Assembly: GCA_963520375.1 (NCBI GenBank)
Contig: CAUQQF010000013.1
Span: forward strand, 1 to 53,476
Length of the DNA stretch: 53,476 nucleotides
Source of the DNA: JABCPE02 sp963520375
GTDB taxonomy: Bacteria; Bacteroidota; Bacteroidia; Flavobacteriales; Weeksellaceae
Direction of reading: 5' to 3'
Position numbers and translations under genes: made by a program. Numbering within the stretch: position 1 is the first letter of the stretch; every line of letters begins with the position of its first letter. This document shows positions 8,630 to 18,267 of the stretch, piece by piece. A model generated the notes under the pieces. The model saw nothing but the letters and a program-made list of their open reading frames with translations, was not told the origin of the DNA and made no database searches.

Positions 8630-9052
8630 ATGAAAATCACTTTAAACAGAATAAATGACGATTTTCTTTTCGAATGTGTGAATGAGAATGGTCAGAAAGT
8701 CTTGCTCAATAATATAGGCGAGGACAAAAACAACGGTGTGAGCCCTATGGAGGCTCTGCTGATGTCTGTGGCGGGCTGCAGCGGAATAGATGTAGTCAGC
8801 ATTCTCAAAAAACAGAAACAGCAGATTACCAAGTTTTCTGTGGAAGTAGAAGGCGATAGAGTAGTAGAAGGCGAGGCGAAGCCATTTAGAAATATAATGG
8901 TAAAATTCTATGTGGATGGAGATGTAAATCCTGAAAAGGCGAGAAAAGCGGCAGACCTATCCTTTGCGAAATACTGCTCTGTTTCTAAAACACTCGAACC
9001 TAATGTAAAGGTAGAGTATCAAATATATGTGAATGGTATAAAAGTAGATTAA
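8630..9052 (+). CDS. OsmC/Ohr family protein
   Basis: OsmC/Ohr proteins are thiol peroxidases that reduce organic hydroperoxides. The family pattern is present: SPMEALLMSVAGCSGIDVV, with the first Cys near residue 47, and KYCSVSKTL, with the second Cys near residue 118. The two Cys form the expected reactive pair. The length of 140 aa is typical. It is packed tightly between the redoxin gene and the KAS III-like gene, which starts 2 nt after its stop. Confidence 0.92.
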   Translation: MKITLNRINDDFLFECVNENGQKVLLNNIGEDKNNGVSPMEALLMSVAGCSGIDVVSILKKQKQQITKFSVEVEGDRVVEGEAKPFRNIMVKFYVDGDVNPEKARKAADLSFAKYCSVSKTLEPNVKVEYQIYVNGIKVD

Positions 9053-9054
9053 AA

Positions 9055-10020
9055 ATGTTTAGAATTTCTGAGATTGAGACTTTTTTTCCAGAGAAAATAC
9101 TGACAAATGAAGATTTACAAAAGGAATTTCCAGAATGGAGTCCAGAGAAAATATTTAATAAAGTAGGAGTAAAACAAAGACATATTGCTGGGAAACATGA
9201 AACCGTGCTGGAACTAGCAGTAAAAGCTTCCGAAAAACTATTAAAAAAAATAGATAAAAACGAAATAGATTTTATCTTGTTTTGTACACAAAGTCCTGAT
9301 TATCATCTTCCTACTACAGCTTGTATCCTGCAGGACAGATTGGGACTGAGAAAGGACATAGGGGCTTTGGATTTTAATCTCGGGTGTTCTGGTTTTGTCT
9401 ATGGTCTGAGTATAGCAAAGGGGCTTATCGCAACAGGTGTAGCCCAAAATATTCTATTAGTAACAGCCGAAACTTATACTAAATATCTTAGAAAATCAGA
9501 TAAATCTAACCGAACTATTTTTGGAGATGGGGCGGCAGCTACTTTGATACAAAAAGATGAAACAAAAGAGAATTTTCAATTCATTTTAGGGACAGATGGC
9601 AGCGGATATGATAATCTCATTGTAAGAAATGGCGGTGGTAGAAATCGTATAAATAAGGAAGATGAAGCTGGTAACTGTCTGTATATGAATGGACAGAAGA
9701 TTTTTCTATTTACCATAGAAAAAATTCCAGAGTTGGTGAAGGAAATCTTGGATAAGAATAATTTAACTAAAAATGATGTGGATTATTATATTTTTCACCA
9801 AGCAAATGCACATATTCTCAGAAGACAGCGAGAAATTTTAGAAATTCCAGAGGAAAAATTCTATATCAATTTAGAGAAATACGGAAATACGGTTTCTTCT
9901 ACCATTCCGATTGCACTGAAAGATGCATTAGAAACAGGAAAAGTTAAAAGAGGACAGAAGGTAATGCTGATAGGCTTTGGAGTGGGACTTTCTTGGGGGG
10001 CAACGATAGTAGAATTATAA
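9055..10020 (+). CDS. 3-oxoacyl-ACP synthase III family protein
   Basis: This 321-aa protein belongs to the FabH/KAS III thiolase superfamily. The catalytic Cys is in LGCSGFVYGL (about residue 104), the His in FHQANAHIL, and the Asn in GNTVSSTIP, so the triad is complete. FabH starts fatty-acid synthesis from acetyl-CoA and malonyl-ACP. The divergent N-terminus and the neighbouring acyltransferase and glycan genes make a specialised condensing role plausible, such as acyl donors for surface polymers. I therefore do not assign fabH itself. Confidence 0.85.
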   Translation: MFRISEIETFFPEKILTNEDLQKEFPEWSPEKIFNKVGVKQRHIAGKHETVLELAVKASEKLLKKIDKNEIDFILFCTQSPDYHLPTTACILQDRLGLRKDIGALDFNLGCSGFVYGLSIAKGLIATGVAQNILLVTAETYTKYLRKSDKSNRTIFGDGAAATLIQKDETKENFQFILGTDGSGYDNLIVRNGGGRNRINKEDEAGNCLYMNGQKIFLFTIEKIPELVKEILDKNNLTKNDVDYYIFHQANAHILRRQREILEIPEEKFYINLEKYGNTVSSTIPIALKDALETGKVKRGQKVMLIGFGVGLSWGATIVEL

Positions 10021-10027
10021 GAAGAAA

Positions 10028-11164
10028 ATGGATAAAGTATATAAAAACTATAAAATTATGAATACACATTTATTAGAAAGGGTTACTTCGTCAGGGAATA
10101 TTATAAAATATATTGATGGACTGAGATTTATCGCTATTGTAAGTGTTTTTATTTGTCATTTCTTGGCTAATCATGAGGTAAACTTTCCTGAGATAAAGGA
10201 ACATGGGTATATTTATCCTTTTTTTGGGAATGGGATAGGACATACAGGAGTTTTTCTATTTTTCGGAATTAGTGGATTTATATTATCACTTCCTTTTTTA
10301 AAACAATATGTGTATGGAGGGAGGAAAGTCTCTATTAAGGATTATTTTTTGAGAAGGCTTACTCGGCTGGAACCGCCTTATATCGTACATTTAGTATTGT
10401 TTCTATTTATTTCAACAGTTCTAGGGAACAAGAGTTTTCAGGAATTATTCCCAAACTTTTTGGCATCTCTGTTTTATGTGCATAATATTGTTTTTTCTGA
10501 GGAGCGATATCCGTTGATTAACATTGTTTTATGGACATTAGAAATAGAAGTTCAGTTTTACATATTAGCGCCGCTTCTTTCGCTGGGGATTTTCAAACTT
10601 CCTAAATGGATAAGAAGAGCTTTGATGCTTGGAATTATTGTTTTATGGCCACTTTTAGGGATTAATACAGGATTTCATAACATTCTGAATTATTTGCATT
10701 TCTTTATCATTGGCTTTTTGGTGGCGGATTTATCCCTTGAATATTCGGATAAGATAAACTCTTCTTATGTTTTTGATATCCTGTGTGTTATTGCATTTGT
10801 GATATTTTGGCAGGGAAATGTTTGGCGGGAATTTCAGTGGTTGTATATTTTCATTTTGTTGTTTTTTACGCAGTTTTCTATTTTTTGGAAAAAACTAATG
10901 GAGTTTCGCCCAATGTATATTATTGGAGGAATGTGCTACACGATTTATATGCTGCATCATAAGATAATATATGTGTTTTTTGGGATTTTTTTCAAGGGAA
11001 AAGAATTTTTCGGCGATCCGATTTACAATCTTTTTACAAGATTTATCATCATATCTATTATCACCCTTCTGATATCTGCTGTGTTTTTTGTCTTTGTGGA
11101 GCGTCCAACTATGAAAAAACAATGGTGGAAGTATAGAGACTTGAAGAAACTATTTTTCGAATAA
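10028..11164 (+). CDS. Membrane acyltransferase (acyltransferase 3 family)
   Basis: OafA-like acyltransferases of this family transfer acetyl or other acyl groups to exposed sugars. The family opening YIDGLRFIAIVSVFICHF (about residues 25-42) includes the conserved catalytic-type His. About ten membrane helices follow, and the segment RRLTRLEPPYIVHL matches the conserved Arg-x-x-R loop. The length of 378 aa is normal and there is no SGNH domain. A second Met ten codons later is an alternative start. It lies 7 nt after the KAS III-like gene and next to the glycan locus, so O-acylation of a surface polysaccharide is likely. Confidence 0.87.
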   Translation: MDKVYKNYKIMNTHLLERVTSSGNIIKYIDGLRFIAIVSVFICHFLANHEVNFPEIKEHGYIYPFFGNGIGHTGVFLFFGISGFILSLPFLKQYVYGGRKVSIKDYFLRRLTRLEPPYIVHLVLFLFISTVLGNKSFQELFPNFLASLFYVHNIVFSEERYPLINIVLWTLEIEVQFYILAPLLSLGIFKLPKWIRRALMLGIIVLWPLLGINTGFHNILNYLHFFIIGFLVADLSLEYSDKINSSYVFDILCVIAFVIFWQGNVWREFQWLYIFILLFFTQFSIFWKKLMEFRPMYIIGGMCYTIYMLHHKIIYVFFGIFFKGKEFFGDPIYNLFTRFIIISIITLLISAVFFVFVERPTMKKQWWKYRDLKKLFFE

Positions 11165-11170
11165 AATAAA

Positions 11171-11193
11171 TAAAGAGACATTTAAAGTCTCTT
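11171..11193. terminator. Two-way terminator between converging operons
   Basis: AAAGAGAC and GTCTCTTT form an 8-bp stem in the 28-nt gap between the rightward acyltransferase and the leftward glycosyltransferase genes. Confidence 0.7.
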
Positions 11194-12212
11194 TATTCTA
11201 TTTCACATCCTAGATTTCTGTATTGATTTTTGAAACATTCAGCCCATTTTCTGAACTCTTGGATATTGATTTTTTCTTTGATAAAAGTTTCAAAATACTC
11301 AGTAGAAAAATCTTTTGGGAAGTTTTCTAAACTATCAAAATCGCCCCCAAGCCAAGCCTCATTGATAAGGTGATTGAACAGATTCACATCAAAATCAAAT
11401 CCATACGAATGGTAGGAATTGGTAGCGGAGGACTGGAATGTGGTTTTCATGCTTTCTTTTTTTAGGTGAGCGATGAAATTGCGATTGTTTCTATGTTTTC
11501 GGTAGTATACAGATGCGTTTCTAATTTGTTGTTTTTCATCTACTTTACCAAAAGAATCTTTCCAAACATAGAGCCAGTATTCCTTTTTCCAAAAACCCAT
11601 AAGAATGGAATTTAAAGCCCAATATTTCAGAGGGGTTTCATTATCAACCTTTTTTAGTTTAAATAATAATGAGAAAAATTTAAACTTATTGTAGAAAAAC
11701 CAATCCATAATGAGCGGATTAGATAGTAATAAATCTTTTGGATAAATGCTGTCTAATGTGTCATTGATAGACTCTTTGCCTACCCACTGCAATTCTTTGG
11801 TGTTGCCTAACCAACCTAATTTTAAAAGGCTGATGTTATACTTTTGGGCGTTTTCTCTTAATTGGTCTATATCCACATTTTCGGTAAACCAAACATCATC
11901 TTCTGTCATGATGAAATACTCTGAAGCCTCTTGAACAGCACTTCTCCATAATTTGGTTGGAATTTGGAAACCATTGATTTCTTTTCCTTTTTTCAGATTG
12001 TCTTTTATGGCTTGTTCCTTATCCTTGTAATTTTCGGATTTTAGAATGGTAACTTCAGGATGGAGTTTTTGTATTTTATCCAAATATTTCTGTGGTGTTC
12101 CATCGTCAAGGATGGTAACAGTATAATTACCAGTCACATAGGTCTTAATACTTTTAAGACATCTGTCAAGATAAAAAGCTCGGTTAAAGGATTTTATGAG
12201 GATGTCTGTCAT
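11193..12212 (-). CDS. Glycosyltransferase, GT-A fold
   Basis: This 339-aa cytosolic protein has a GT2-like N-terminal Rossmann half: MTDILIKSFNRAFYLDRCL, then TILDDGTP. The acidic metal-binding site is MTEDDVWF near residue 105. The C-terminal half is not family-diagnostic. No membrane helix is present. It is the last gene of the leftward glycan operon, and its start overlaps the stop of the previous glycosyltransferase by 4 nt. The sugar and acceptor cannot be deduced. Confidence 0.85.
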   Translation of the reverse strand: MTDILIKSFNRAFYLDRCLKSIKTYVTGNYTVTILDDGTPQKYLDKIQKLHPEVTILKSENYKDKEQAIKDNLKKGKEINGFQIPTKLWRSAVQEASEYFIMTEDDVWFTENVDIDQLRENAQKYNISLLKLGWLGNTKELQWVGKESINDTLDSIYPKDLLLSNPLIMDWFFYNKFKFFSLLFKLKKVDNETPLKYWALNSILMGFWKKEYWLYVWKDSFGKVDEKQQIRNASVYYRKHRNNRNFIAHLKKESMKTTFQSSATNSYHSYGFDFDVNLFNHLINEAWLGGDFDSLENFPKDFSTEYFETFIKEKINIQEFRKWAECFKNQYRNLGCEIE

Positions 12213-13021
12213 TGTAAGTATCTTAATAATTTTTTTAGTAGGGTATTTTGCTTTTCAAAAATAAAATGTGGTAAATCATCTATTTCCTCTACCTTTTTTC
12301 CATAAATGATTTTTATTCCCCTTCTTGATAAAGTATTTCTTAAAACTAAATCCCATTGTTTATTCTTTTCTGCAATTTTTGATTTATTTATACTTTGTGA
12401 AATACCTTTTTCATGTTTTCTGTATAGATATAGAGGTTTGTTTATGAATTTAAAACACCCTTGTTCATAAAGTTTGAGATACAAATCTTGATCTTCAGCA
12501 AGTCTGATTTTATCATTAATTTTGGAAGTATTATTATAAACATTTCGTTTAAAAGTAAAAAAATGATTAACCTCAAAGAAAATGTTTAAAAAAAGAGGAT
12601 CGTTATTCTTTACTTTACGATTTATTTTAGCTATTGTTTGAGGAACTAGTTCTGAATTACAAAAATACATTTTAGAATAAGTAGCCACTATTTTTGGATC
12701 ATTATAGTATTTAATTGATTCTTCAATGGCATCGGGTGTAATTGCATCATCAGGGTCAAGAAAACCGCATATATCACCAGAAGCAAGTTCAATCAGTTTT
12801 CCTTTTGTATAGCCTACACCTTTGTTTTCATCATTTTTAAAAATTTTGAATCTATGGTCATCTTTCACTAAATTTTTGACTTTTTCGTAAGAATCATCAG
12901 TGGAACAGTCATCAAGTATAATGACTTCAAAGTTTTTGTAAGTTTGAGAAATTATGCTTTGATAACAATCTTTAAAATATTCAAAATTATTGTAGTGAGC
13001 AATTAGGATTGAAAATTTCAT
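12209..13021 (-). CDS. Glycosyltransferase family 2
   Basis: This 270-aa GT2 enzyme opens with FSILIAHYNNFEYFKDCYQS. It then has the nucleotide-binding ILDDCSTDDS and the DxD-type site FLDPDDAITPDAI (about residues 89-101). It transfers a nucleotide-activated sugar to a growing surface glycan on the cytosolic face. It overlaps the following glycosyltransferase by 4 nt, implying coupled translation. The gap to the upstream glycosyltransferase is 79 nt. Confidence 0.92.
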   Translation of the reverse strand: MKFSILIAHYNNFEYFKDCYQSIISQTYKNFEVIILDDCSTDDSYEKVKNLVKDDHRFKIFKNDENKGVGYTKGKLIELASGDICGFLDPDDAITPDAIEESIKYYNDPKIVATYSKMYFCNSELVPQTIAKINRKVKNNDPLFLNIFFEVNHFFTFKRNVYNNTSKINDKIRLAEDQDLYLKLYEQGCFKFINKPLYLYRKHEKGISQSINKSKIAEKNKQWDLVLRNTLSRRGIKIIYGKKVEEIDDLPHFIFEKQNTLLKKLLRYLQ

Positions 13022-13100
13022 AAAAGAATGAATGATAAGTTATTAGAGTATATGAATAAAGGGAATTCTAATTCTCCTGTAAGATTTTACGCAAACTTTA

Positions 13101-14060
13101 CTATTTTATGATTTTATTTAGTAGGTTTCTTAAAATGGAAGAATGAATTGATAATAAAAATAACTGTCTGAAAATTTCTTTTTTTGTGTTTCTGAATTTA
13201 TGGCGTTTGGTGTTATTTATAATTTCATTTTTAAAATCAGTCAATTTATTATAGTTTTGGAGTAGGAAACACATGGATGTTAATATAAAATCATCATCAA
13301 TGCTTGAAGAATCATAGTCTTTGTCAATGTTGTATTTCCGAATTTCATAGATACTTTTAGTATAAAGATATTTTTTAACAATGTCATTAGGGCGTGAAGC
13401 AGTATTGGGCGTTATTCTATAAACAGTAGTGTAATCTTTTAAAAAATGTATCTTGTATTTTTTGTTAAATAAGAACCATAAGAGATAATCCCCAATAGTC
13501 CAGTCTTTGGTGTTTAGAAGATGGAAATATTCTTCCATAATCTCCTTATCATTTCTAAATAAAGTAGTAAGTGTAGAGATTACATTTTCGGGTAATAAAT
13601 ATTTGTATTTAGAATCATTGGGATCAACATTAATGATGTTTTCATAGATAGTATTATTAATTATCCGTTTAGAATTTGTAAAAACAAGCCCATAATCATG
13701 ATTCTGTTCTAAAAAATCTACTTGCTTTTGTAGTTTGTTTTCATCTATCCAGTAGTCATCACCTTCGCAAATGGCAATGTATTTTCCTTCACATTGTTCA
13801 ATACAAAACATCCAATTTTTAATCATACCAAGATTTTTCTCATGGTTGAAATATTTTATTGAGATATTTTCATTATTAACCTTAGATTTTATAATGTCTT
13901 GTATTACGCCGTCTGAGTTGTCTGTTGAAGCATCATTAGAAATGATTATTTCGTAATGAAAATTTGTTTTTTGATTAATGATGTTCAGTAAAGTCAGTTC
14001 TAAGAATTCACTTTGGTTATAAGTAGGGACAATTACACTAACTAATATTTTTTGCTTCAT
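13101..14060 (-). CDS. Glycosyltransferase family 2
   Basis: This 319-aa GT2 enzyme has the opening VSVIVPTYNQSEFLELTL, then ISNDASTDNS, then the site AICEGDDYWIDENKL (about residues 93-107). The E-G-D-D-Y-W form is frequent in glycosyltransferases of O-antigen and capsule loci. It is flanked by an upstream aminotransferase (109-nt gap) and a downstream GT2 gene. The local AT content is higher than in housekeeping genes of the window, as is common for exchangeable glycan loci. Confidence 0.92.
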   Translation of the reverse strand: MKQKILVSVIVPTYNQSEFLELTLLNIINQKTNFHYEIIISNDASTDNSDGVIQDIIKSKVNNENISIKYFNHEKNLGMIKNWMFCIEQCEGKYIAICEGDDYWIDENKLQKQVDFLEQNHDYGLVFTNSKRIINNTIYENIINVDPNDSKYKYLLPENVISTLTTLFRNDKEIMEEYFHLLNTKDWTIGDYLLWFLFNKKYKIHFLKDYTTVYRITPNTASRPNDIVKKYLYTKSIYEIRKYNIDKDYDSSSIDDDFILTSMCFLLQNYNKLTDFKNEIINNTKRHKFRNTKKEIFRQLFLLSIHSSILRNLLNKIIK

Positions 14061-14169
14061 TTGTAGTATTTATTGATAGTTATACTTTTTATTTTTTTAG
14101 GGTTAATGAAATAAGTGTTTTTGAATTCAAAGTGGTAAAATAAATAAAACACTCTTTTTTTATTCATTT

Positions 14170-15258
14170 TTAGTTATTTTGAACTCTCAGCATTAAACGA
14201 CAAATATAATTAATTTCTTCTTCTGTCAAATCAAAGTACAGCGGAAGACAAAGTACCCTTCTTGAAATATCCTCTGTGATAGGGAATTCTACCTTTGGGA
14301 GATATGGCAGCGAAGAGGCCAAACTCGGATAAAAATATCTTCGGGTAAAGATTTCATTAAGGTCTAGCTCTGCTTTGATTTTTAATAAAAGTTCCTCCGA
14401 TTCTAGAACCACAGGATAGTAGGCGTAGTTTTGGGTCGCATCTTTATGCCAAGATACTTTTCGTGCTTTTAGGTTTTTTAGATTTTTATCATAGCACTCG
14501 GATAGTTTTTTGCGTTGGTGGTGGATTGCTTCGGTGTGTTTTAGGTTTGCTAATCCCATAGCGGCATGAAACTCAGAGTTTTTGCCGTTAATTCCCAATT
14601 CCGAAAAAGAATCAAATCCAGAAATTCCAAAATTACGAATAGACGCCAGTTTTTTTAGCAAATCAGGATTTTGGGTAATAATTAGTCCGCCTTCCACAGA
14701 ATGATAGAGTTTAGTGGAATGCAGAGAACAAGTGGAAATATCGCCATATTCAAAAACAGATTTTCCGTTTACTTTTATACCAAAAGCATGGGCGGCATCG
14801 TAGATTACCTTTAAATTATGTTTTTTAGCGATCTGCTCTATTTTTACCACATCACAAGGGTTTCCGTAGACATGTGTAGCCAAGATAGCTTGGGTTTTCT
14901 CTGTGATGGCATCTTCTATTTTGTCTGCATTTATGCATAGAGAATCGGGACAAATATCCACAAATACTGGTGTGCAACCTTCCCAGACAATAGAACTTGT
15001 AGTCGCCACAAACGAAAACGGTGTGGTTATAATCTCTCCTGTTATATCCAAAGCCTTGATAGCCATTTGGATAGCCACGGTTCCATTGGTTACGAATAAT
15101 AAATGCTGGACATCGAGGAATTCTTTCAGTTCCATTTCTAGCTGACTTGCCAGAGGTCCCATGTTGGTAAGCCATTGGCGGTTCCAGATTCCATCTATAT
15201 ATTTTAGATATTCCTCTTTTGGAGGGAGGAAAGGTTTGGTTACAGGTATCATTATCAA
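14170..15258 (-). CDS. DegT/DnrJ/EryC1/StrS sugar aminotransferase
   Basis: This PLP enzyme adds an amino group to a nucleotide keto-sugar. It begins IPVTKPFLPPKEEY, has the cofactor Asp in VIYDAAHAFG (D154), and the Schiff-base Lys in SLHSTKLYHSVEGG (K183). The length of 362 aa is normal. Its start overlaps the acetyltransferase stop by 4 nt. An aminotransferase coupled to a hexapeptide acetyltransferase is the usual pair for making an N-acetylated amino sugar, so that is the likely output here. The exact sugar is not known. Confidence 0.93.
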   Translation of the reverse strand: MIMIPVTKPFLPPKEEYLKYIDGIWNRQWLTNMGPLASQLEMELKEFLDVQHLLFVTNGTVAIQMAIKALDITGEIITTPFSFVATTSSIVWEGCTPVFVDICPDSLCINADKIEDAITEKTQAILATHVYGNPCDVVKIEQIAKKHNLKVIYDAAHAFGIKVNGKSVFEYGDISTCSLHSTKLYHSVEGGLIITQNPDLLKKLASIRNFGISGFDSFSELGINGKNSEFHAAMGLANLKHTEAIHHQRKKLSECYDKNLKNLKARKVSWHKDATQNYAYYPVVLESEELLLKIKAELDLNEIFTRRYFYPSLASSLPYLPKVEFPITEDISRRVLCLPLYFDLTEEEINYICRLMLRVQNN

Positions 15259-15806
15259 AGATTTTTTACAATGTGTTCTTGTTTATTGATTATCATAGAG
15301 TTAGCAGGGATGTCTTTGTGAATAACACAACCCGCCCCGATGATTACATTATCACCGATGGTTACTCCTTTCAGCACGATTACATTACTCCCGAGCCAGC
15401 AGTTTTTCCCTATTTTGATGGGAGCAGAGTTGAATTTCTGATGTTCCACTTTGAAATCTGGAGAGGCGCTATACTGGTGGTTATGGTCGTATAGTTTCAC
15501 TCCTTCACCAAAAAGCGTATTTTCTCCTATTTCTATTTTTTCTAAACAGTTGATAGAGCAATAGTTGTTCATAAAAACATTGTTGCCGATGTGGAGTTCC
15601 GCATCATTACTCACCAAAATATTACAATAGTTTCTTATACTAAAACCATTGCTGATGCTTATTTTTTTAGCATTAGTATAAAAAGAAAAATTACAAAAAT
15701 CACCAATTTTTATATTTCCTCCTATGGTGTTGTTAGGACTGCTGCTTAATTTTTTTAAGCTACTTTTTTTAAGTAATTTTAAAATAATTTTGGATAGAAA
15801 ATGCAT
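15255..15806 (-). CDS. Left-handed beta-helix (hexapeptide) acyltransferase
   Basis: This 183-aa protein is made of hexapeptide repeats (for example IKIGKNCWLGSNVIVLKG, then VTIGDNVIIGAG). It has the conserved active-site stretch KLYDHNHQY and the late P-A-N-S motif (IPANSMI). Such enzymes acetylate amino or hydroxyl groups of sugars using acetyl-CoA. It is the first gene of the leftward operon, with a minus-strand TATCTTTG box at 15826-15833. The coupled downstream aminotransferase suggests N-acetylation of its product. Confidence 0.9.
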   Translation of the reverse strand: MHFLSKIILKLLKKSSLKKLSSSPNNTIGGNIKIGDFCNFSFYTNAKKISISNGFSIRNYCNILVSNDAELHIGNNVFMNNYCSINCLEKIEIGENTLFGEGVKLYDHNHQYSASPDFKVEHQKFNSAPIKIGKNCWLGSNVIVLKGVTIGDNVIIGAGCVIHKDIPANSMIINKQEHIVKNL

Positions 15807-15884
15807 TTTTGCTCTATTTATCAGACAAAGATATAACTTTTATAATAAAAATAATTACTTTTGTGTGAAAGAAAATAAGAGAGA

Positions 15885-16877
15885 ATGTTGCCGTTAGTTA
15901 CCATATCTATTCCGCTTTTTAAATGTGAGGAGTTTTTAGAGAAATGTCTGTTATCCGTTGTTAATCAGACATATAAAAATTTAGAAATTACCTTGATAGA
16001 TGACAAAACGCCTGACAACTCCGTGCAGATAGCAGAAGATTTTATCCAAAAACATCATCTCCAAAACTGGAAAATATACCATTTGGAGGAGAATTCTGGG
16101 CTTTCTGTTGTGAGAAACAAGGGAATAGACATCGCACAGGGAAAATATCTTTTTTTCTTGGATAGTGATGATGTCATTACGCCAGACTGCATAGAAACTC
16201 TCGTAGAAATAGCTGAAAGAACTCAGGCCGAGATGACCGTATCCCAGCTGGAATGCGAAGAGCTGGAAACAGGCAAGAAATCCATAGCGATAAAAATAAA
16301 TTCGGATAAGGATGTAATCGAAGGGAATGATAATATTTTGCGTGAATTTTCTAAAGGAAATCTGGTGACTTATGCAGTGAATAAACTTTTTATTGTACAT
16401 TATTTACGCCAAAATAAATTGTATTTTGTGAAGGGACTTTTTGCTCAAGATGAGCTTTGGACTTTTCATTTAGTTTTGAAAATGAATAAAATAGCCCTAC
16501 ACAAAGGAATAACATACACTTATTTTCTACATGCAAAATCGGTAATTCATAACAGAACCAAACGAAATTTTGACAATTGGTTTACCATCGGTCAGCACAT
16601 AGACCAAGAGCTGAGAAAACAAAAAGGTGAGAGGAGAAATTTAATCCTAAAATATCTCGTAGATTACGAAACGCTGACACTTCAGATGAACTGGAAAGCC
16701 CAGCAGAATGAGGAACTCTGGAAAGAAAGCCACCGTAACTACCAGACCTTGTCTTCTTTGGGAATTATGGATTATTTTTCATCTGATTTTTCAAAAGAAA
16801 CCAAGAAAAAAGCCATAAAATTAGCCCTGCCTACTTCATTGGCAATGTGGCTGTTTAAAAAACAATACTACGGATAA
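15885..16877 (+). CDS. Glycosyltransferase family 2
   Basis: This 330-aa GT2 enzyme starts LPLVTISIPLFKCEEFL, then LIDDKTPDNS, then FLDSDDVITPDCIETL with the metal-binding acidic residues (about residues 91-106). The C-terminus is basic with no clear membrane anchor. It is transcribed divergently from the acetyltransferase operon. A TACTTTTG box about 25 nt before the ATG is a likely -7 element. It probably works on the same surface glycan. Confidence 0.92.
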   Translation: MLPLVTISIPLFKCEEFLEKCLLSVVNQTYKNLEITLIDDKTPDNSVQIAEDFIQKHHLQNWKIYHLEENSGLSVVRNKGIDIAQGKYLFFLDSDDVITPDCIETLVEIAERTQAEMTVSQLECEELETGKKSIAIKINSDKDVIEGNDNILREFSKGNLVTYAVNKLFIVHYLRQNKLYFVKGLFAQDELWTFHLVLKMNKIALHKGITYTYFLHAKSVIHNRTKRNFDNWFTIGQHIDQELRKQKGERRNLILKYLVDYETLTLQMNWKAQQNEELWKESHRNYQTLSSLGIMDYFSSDFSKETKKKAIKLALPTSLAMWLFKKQYYG

Positions 16878-16910
16878 TCTTCCATTTATAAGGCGTAGTC
16901 ATTATATTCT

Positions 16911-16941
16911 TTTGTGGAATGAATATAAAAATTTAAATTTG
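16911..16941 (+). promoter_or_regulatory. Promoter of the mscS-like gene
   Basis: TTTG at 16911-16914, a 19-nt gap and TAAATTTG at 16934-16941 form a complete match to the Bacteroidetes sigma-A pattern 20 nt before the ATG. Confidence 0.7.
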
Positions 16942-16961
16942 CTTCTATATTTTTTTAATTC

Positions 16962-18197
16962 ATGGATTTAATAAAGCAAATCAGCGAAAGCATCCATTTC
17001 TTTGTGAGGGACAATTTTCCTGATGGAACCATACTTTTTACTCAAATAGCATTAAAGTCTATATTTTTTGTCTTAGTCATTTTTTTGGTGGATTTTGTCA
17101 TCAGAAAAATAGTAGGCTGGGCGCTGAAATTCATATCAAGTAAATATGATAATGCATGGGTAAAGGCCATACTGGAAACCGAAGTGCATGTTTCTTTTGT
17201 GCATTTTATACCATGGGTTTTTGCAGATTTTTTCATACAGGAAGTTTTCTGGCGGCATCCTAAAAGTTATGAACTTTTAGATTTTGTCATCGGTGTTTTT
17301 GGAACTTATGTTCTGATAAAACTAGTCGATAAAGTCCTGAAATCCATAGAAAAATACTATATTTTCAAAAGTAATCAGTATCGTGTCACCATGTTTCGTG
17401 CGATATATGGTATTCTCAAATTATTGGGTTATCTATGTATAGTCCTGATTGTCACTGCGAAACTCATGGGCGTTACCGTTACTGCTATCTTGGGATATAT
17501 CGGAGCTTTTACAGCATTGATTTTATTGATATTTAGAGATACCATTCTAGGGCTTATTACGGGACTTCATGTTTCGATTTCTAAAAACCTGAAAGTGGGC
17601 GACTGGGTAGGAATTAAAAAATATGACATAGAAGGTAATGTTCAGGAAATCAATCTTTTGACTACTAAAATTAAAAACTTTGATAAGACCGTTTCTACGA
17701 TTCCGACTTACGACCTGCTCAGCACCGAGATTAAGAATATTCAGGTGATGTACGATGGAAACCAGAAAAGGATAAAAAGGTCTATCTATTTCAATATCAA
17801 GTCGTTCAAGTTTATAGACGATGAGTTTTTTGAAAGGCTTAGAGATATTAACCTAATTTCCGAATATCTGGAACGAAGATATACCGAGATAAAAAAAGAA
17901 CGAGAAAAAATCCCTAACGGACAGCGGGTAATCAATGGAAAACAGCTTACCAACATCGGTGTTTTTAGAACATACACGCTGAATTATCTGAAAAATAATC
18001 CAAACATTTCCCAGAACGATTTGCTCTTGGTGCGCCAGATGGAAATCAGCCCAGAGGGAATGCCGCTGGAAATCTACTGTTTCGCTAATAAATCTGGAAT
18101 GGCAGATTACGAGCAGATACAGGCGGATATTTTTGACCATATTCTCACTGCTGCTGCTGAATTTGATTTGGAAGTGATGCAGATGACTTTTAAATAA
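16962..18197 (+). CDS. Mechanosensitive channel, MscS family
   Basis: This 411-aa inner-membrane channel protein resembles the YbdG-like/MscS superfamily. About five helices lie in the first 200 residues. The pore-lining stretch reads AILGYIGAFTALILLIF, followed by the MscS beta-domain signature LKVGDWVGIKKYDIEGNVQE. A cytoplasmic alpha/beta domain completes it. Such channels release solutes on hypo-osmotic shock. It has its own promoter and a terminator-like hairpin just after the stop, so it looks monocistronic. Confidence 0.92.
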   Translation: MDLIKQISESIHFFVRDNFPDGTILFTQIALKSIFFVLVIFLVDFVIRKIVGWALKFISSKYDNAWVKAILETEVHVSFVHFIPWVFADFFIQEVFWRHPKSYELLDFVIGVFGTYVLIKLVDKVLKSIEKYYIFKSNQYRVTMFRAIYGILKLLGYLCIVLIVTAKLMGVTVTAILGYIGAFTALILLIFRDTILGLITGLHVSISKNLKVGDWVGIKKYDIEGNVQEINLLTTKIKNFDKTVSTIPTYDLLSTEIKNIQVMYDGNQKRIKRSIYFNIKSFKFIDDEFFERLRDINLISEYLERRYTEIKKEREKIPNGQRVINGKQLTNIGVFRTYTLNYLKNNPNISQNDLLLVRQMEISPEGMPLEIYCFANKSGMADYEQIQADIFDHILTAAAEFDLEVMQMTFK

Positions 18198-18225
18198 AAT
18201 AAATCTTAATTAAGATAAAAAAGGG

Positions 18226-18252
18226 CTTAAATTATATTTTAAGCCTTTAATT
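18226..18252. terminator. Hairpin between mscS and the Cys-rich mini-gene
   Basis: GGCTTAAA and TTTAAGCC form an 8-bp stem followed by a T tract. It would end the rightward MscS transcript and, read leftward, the Cys-rich gene that ends at 18268. Confidence 0.6.
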
Positions 18253-18267
18253 TTTTTCCTCCAAAAT

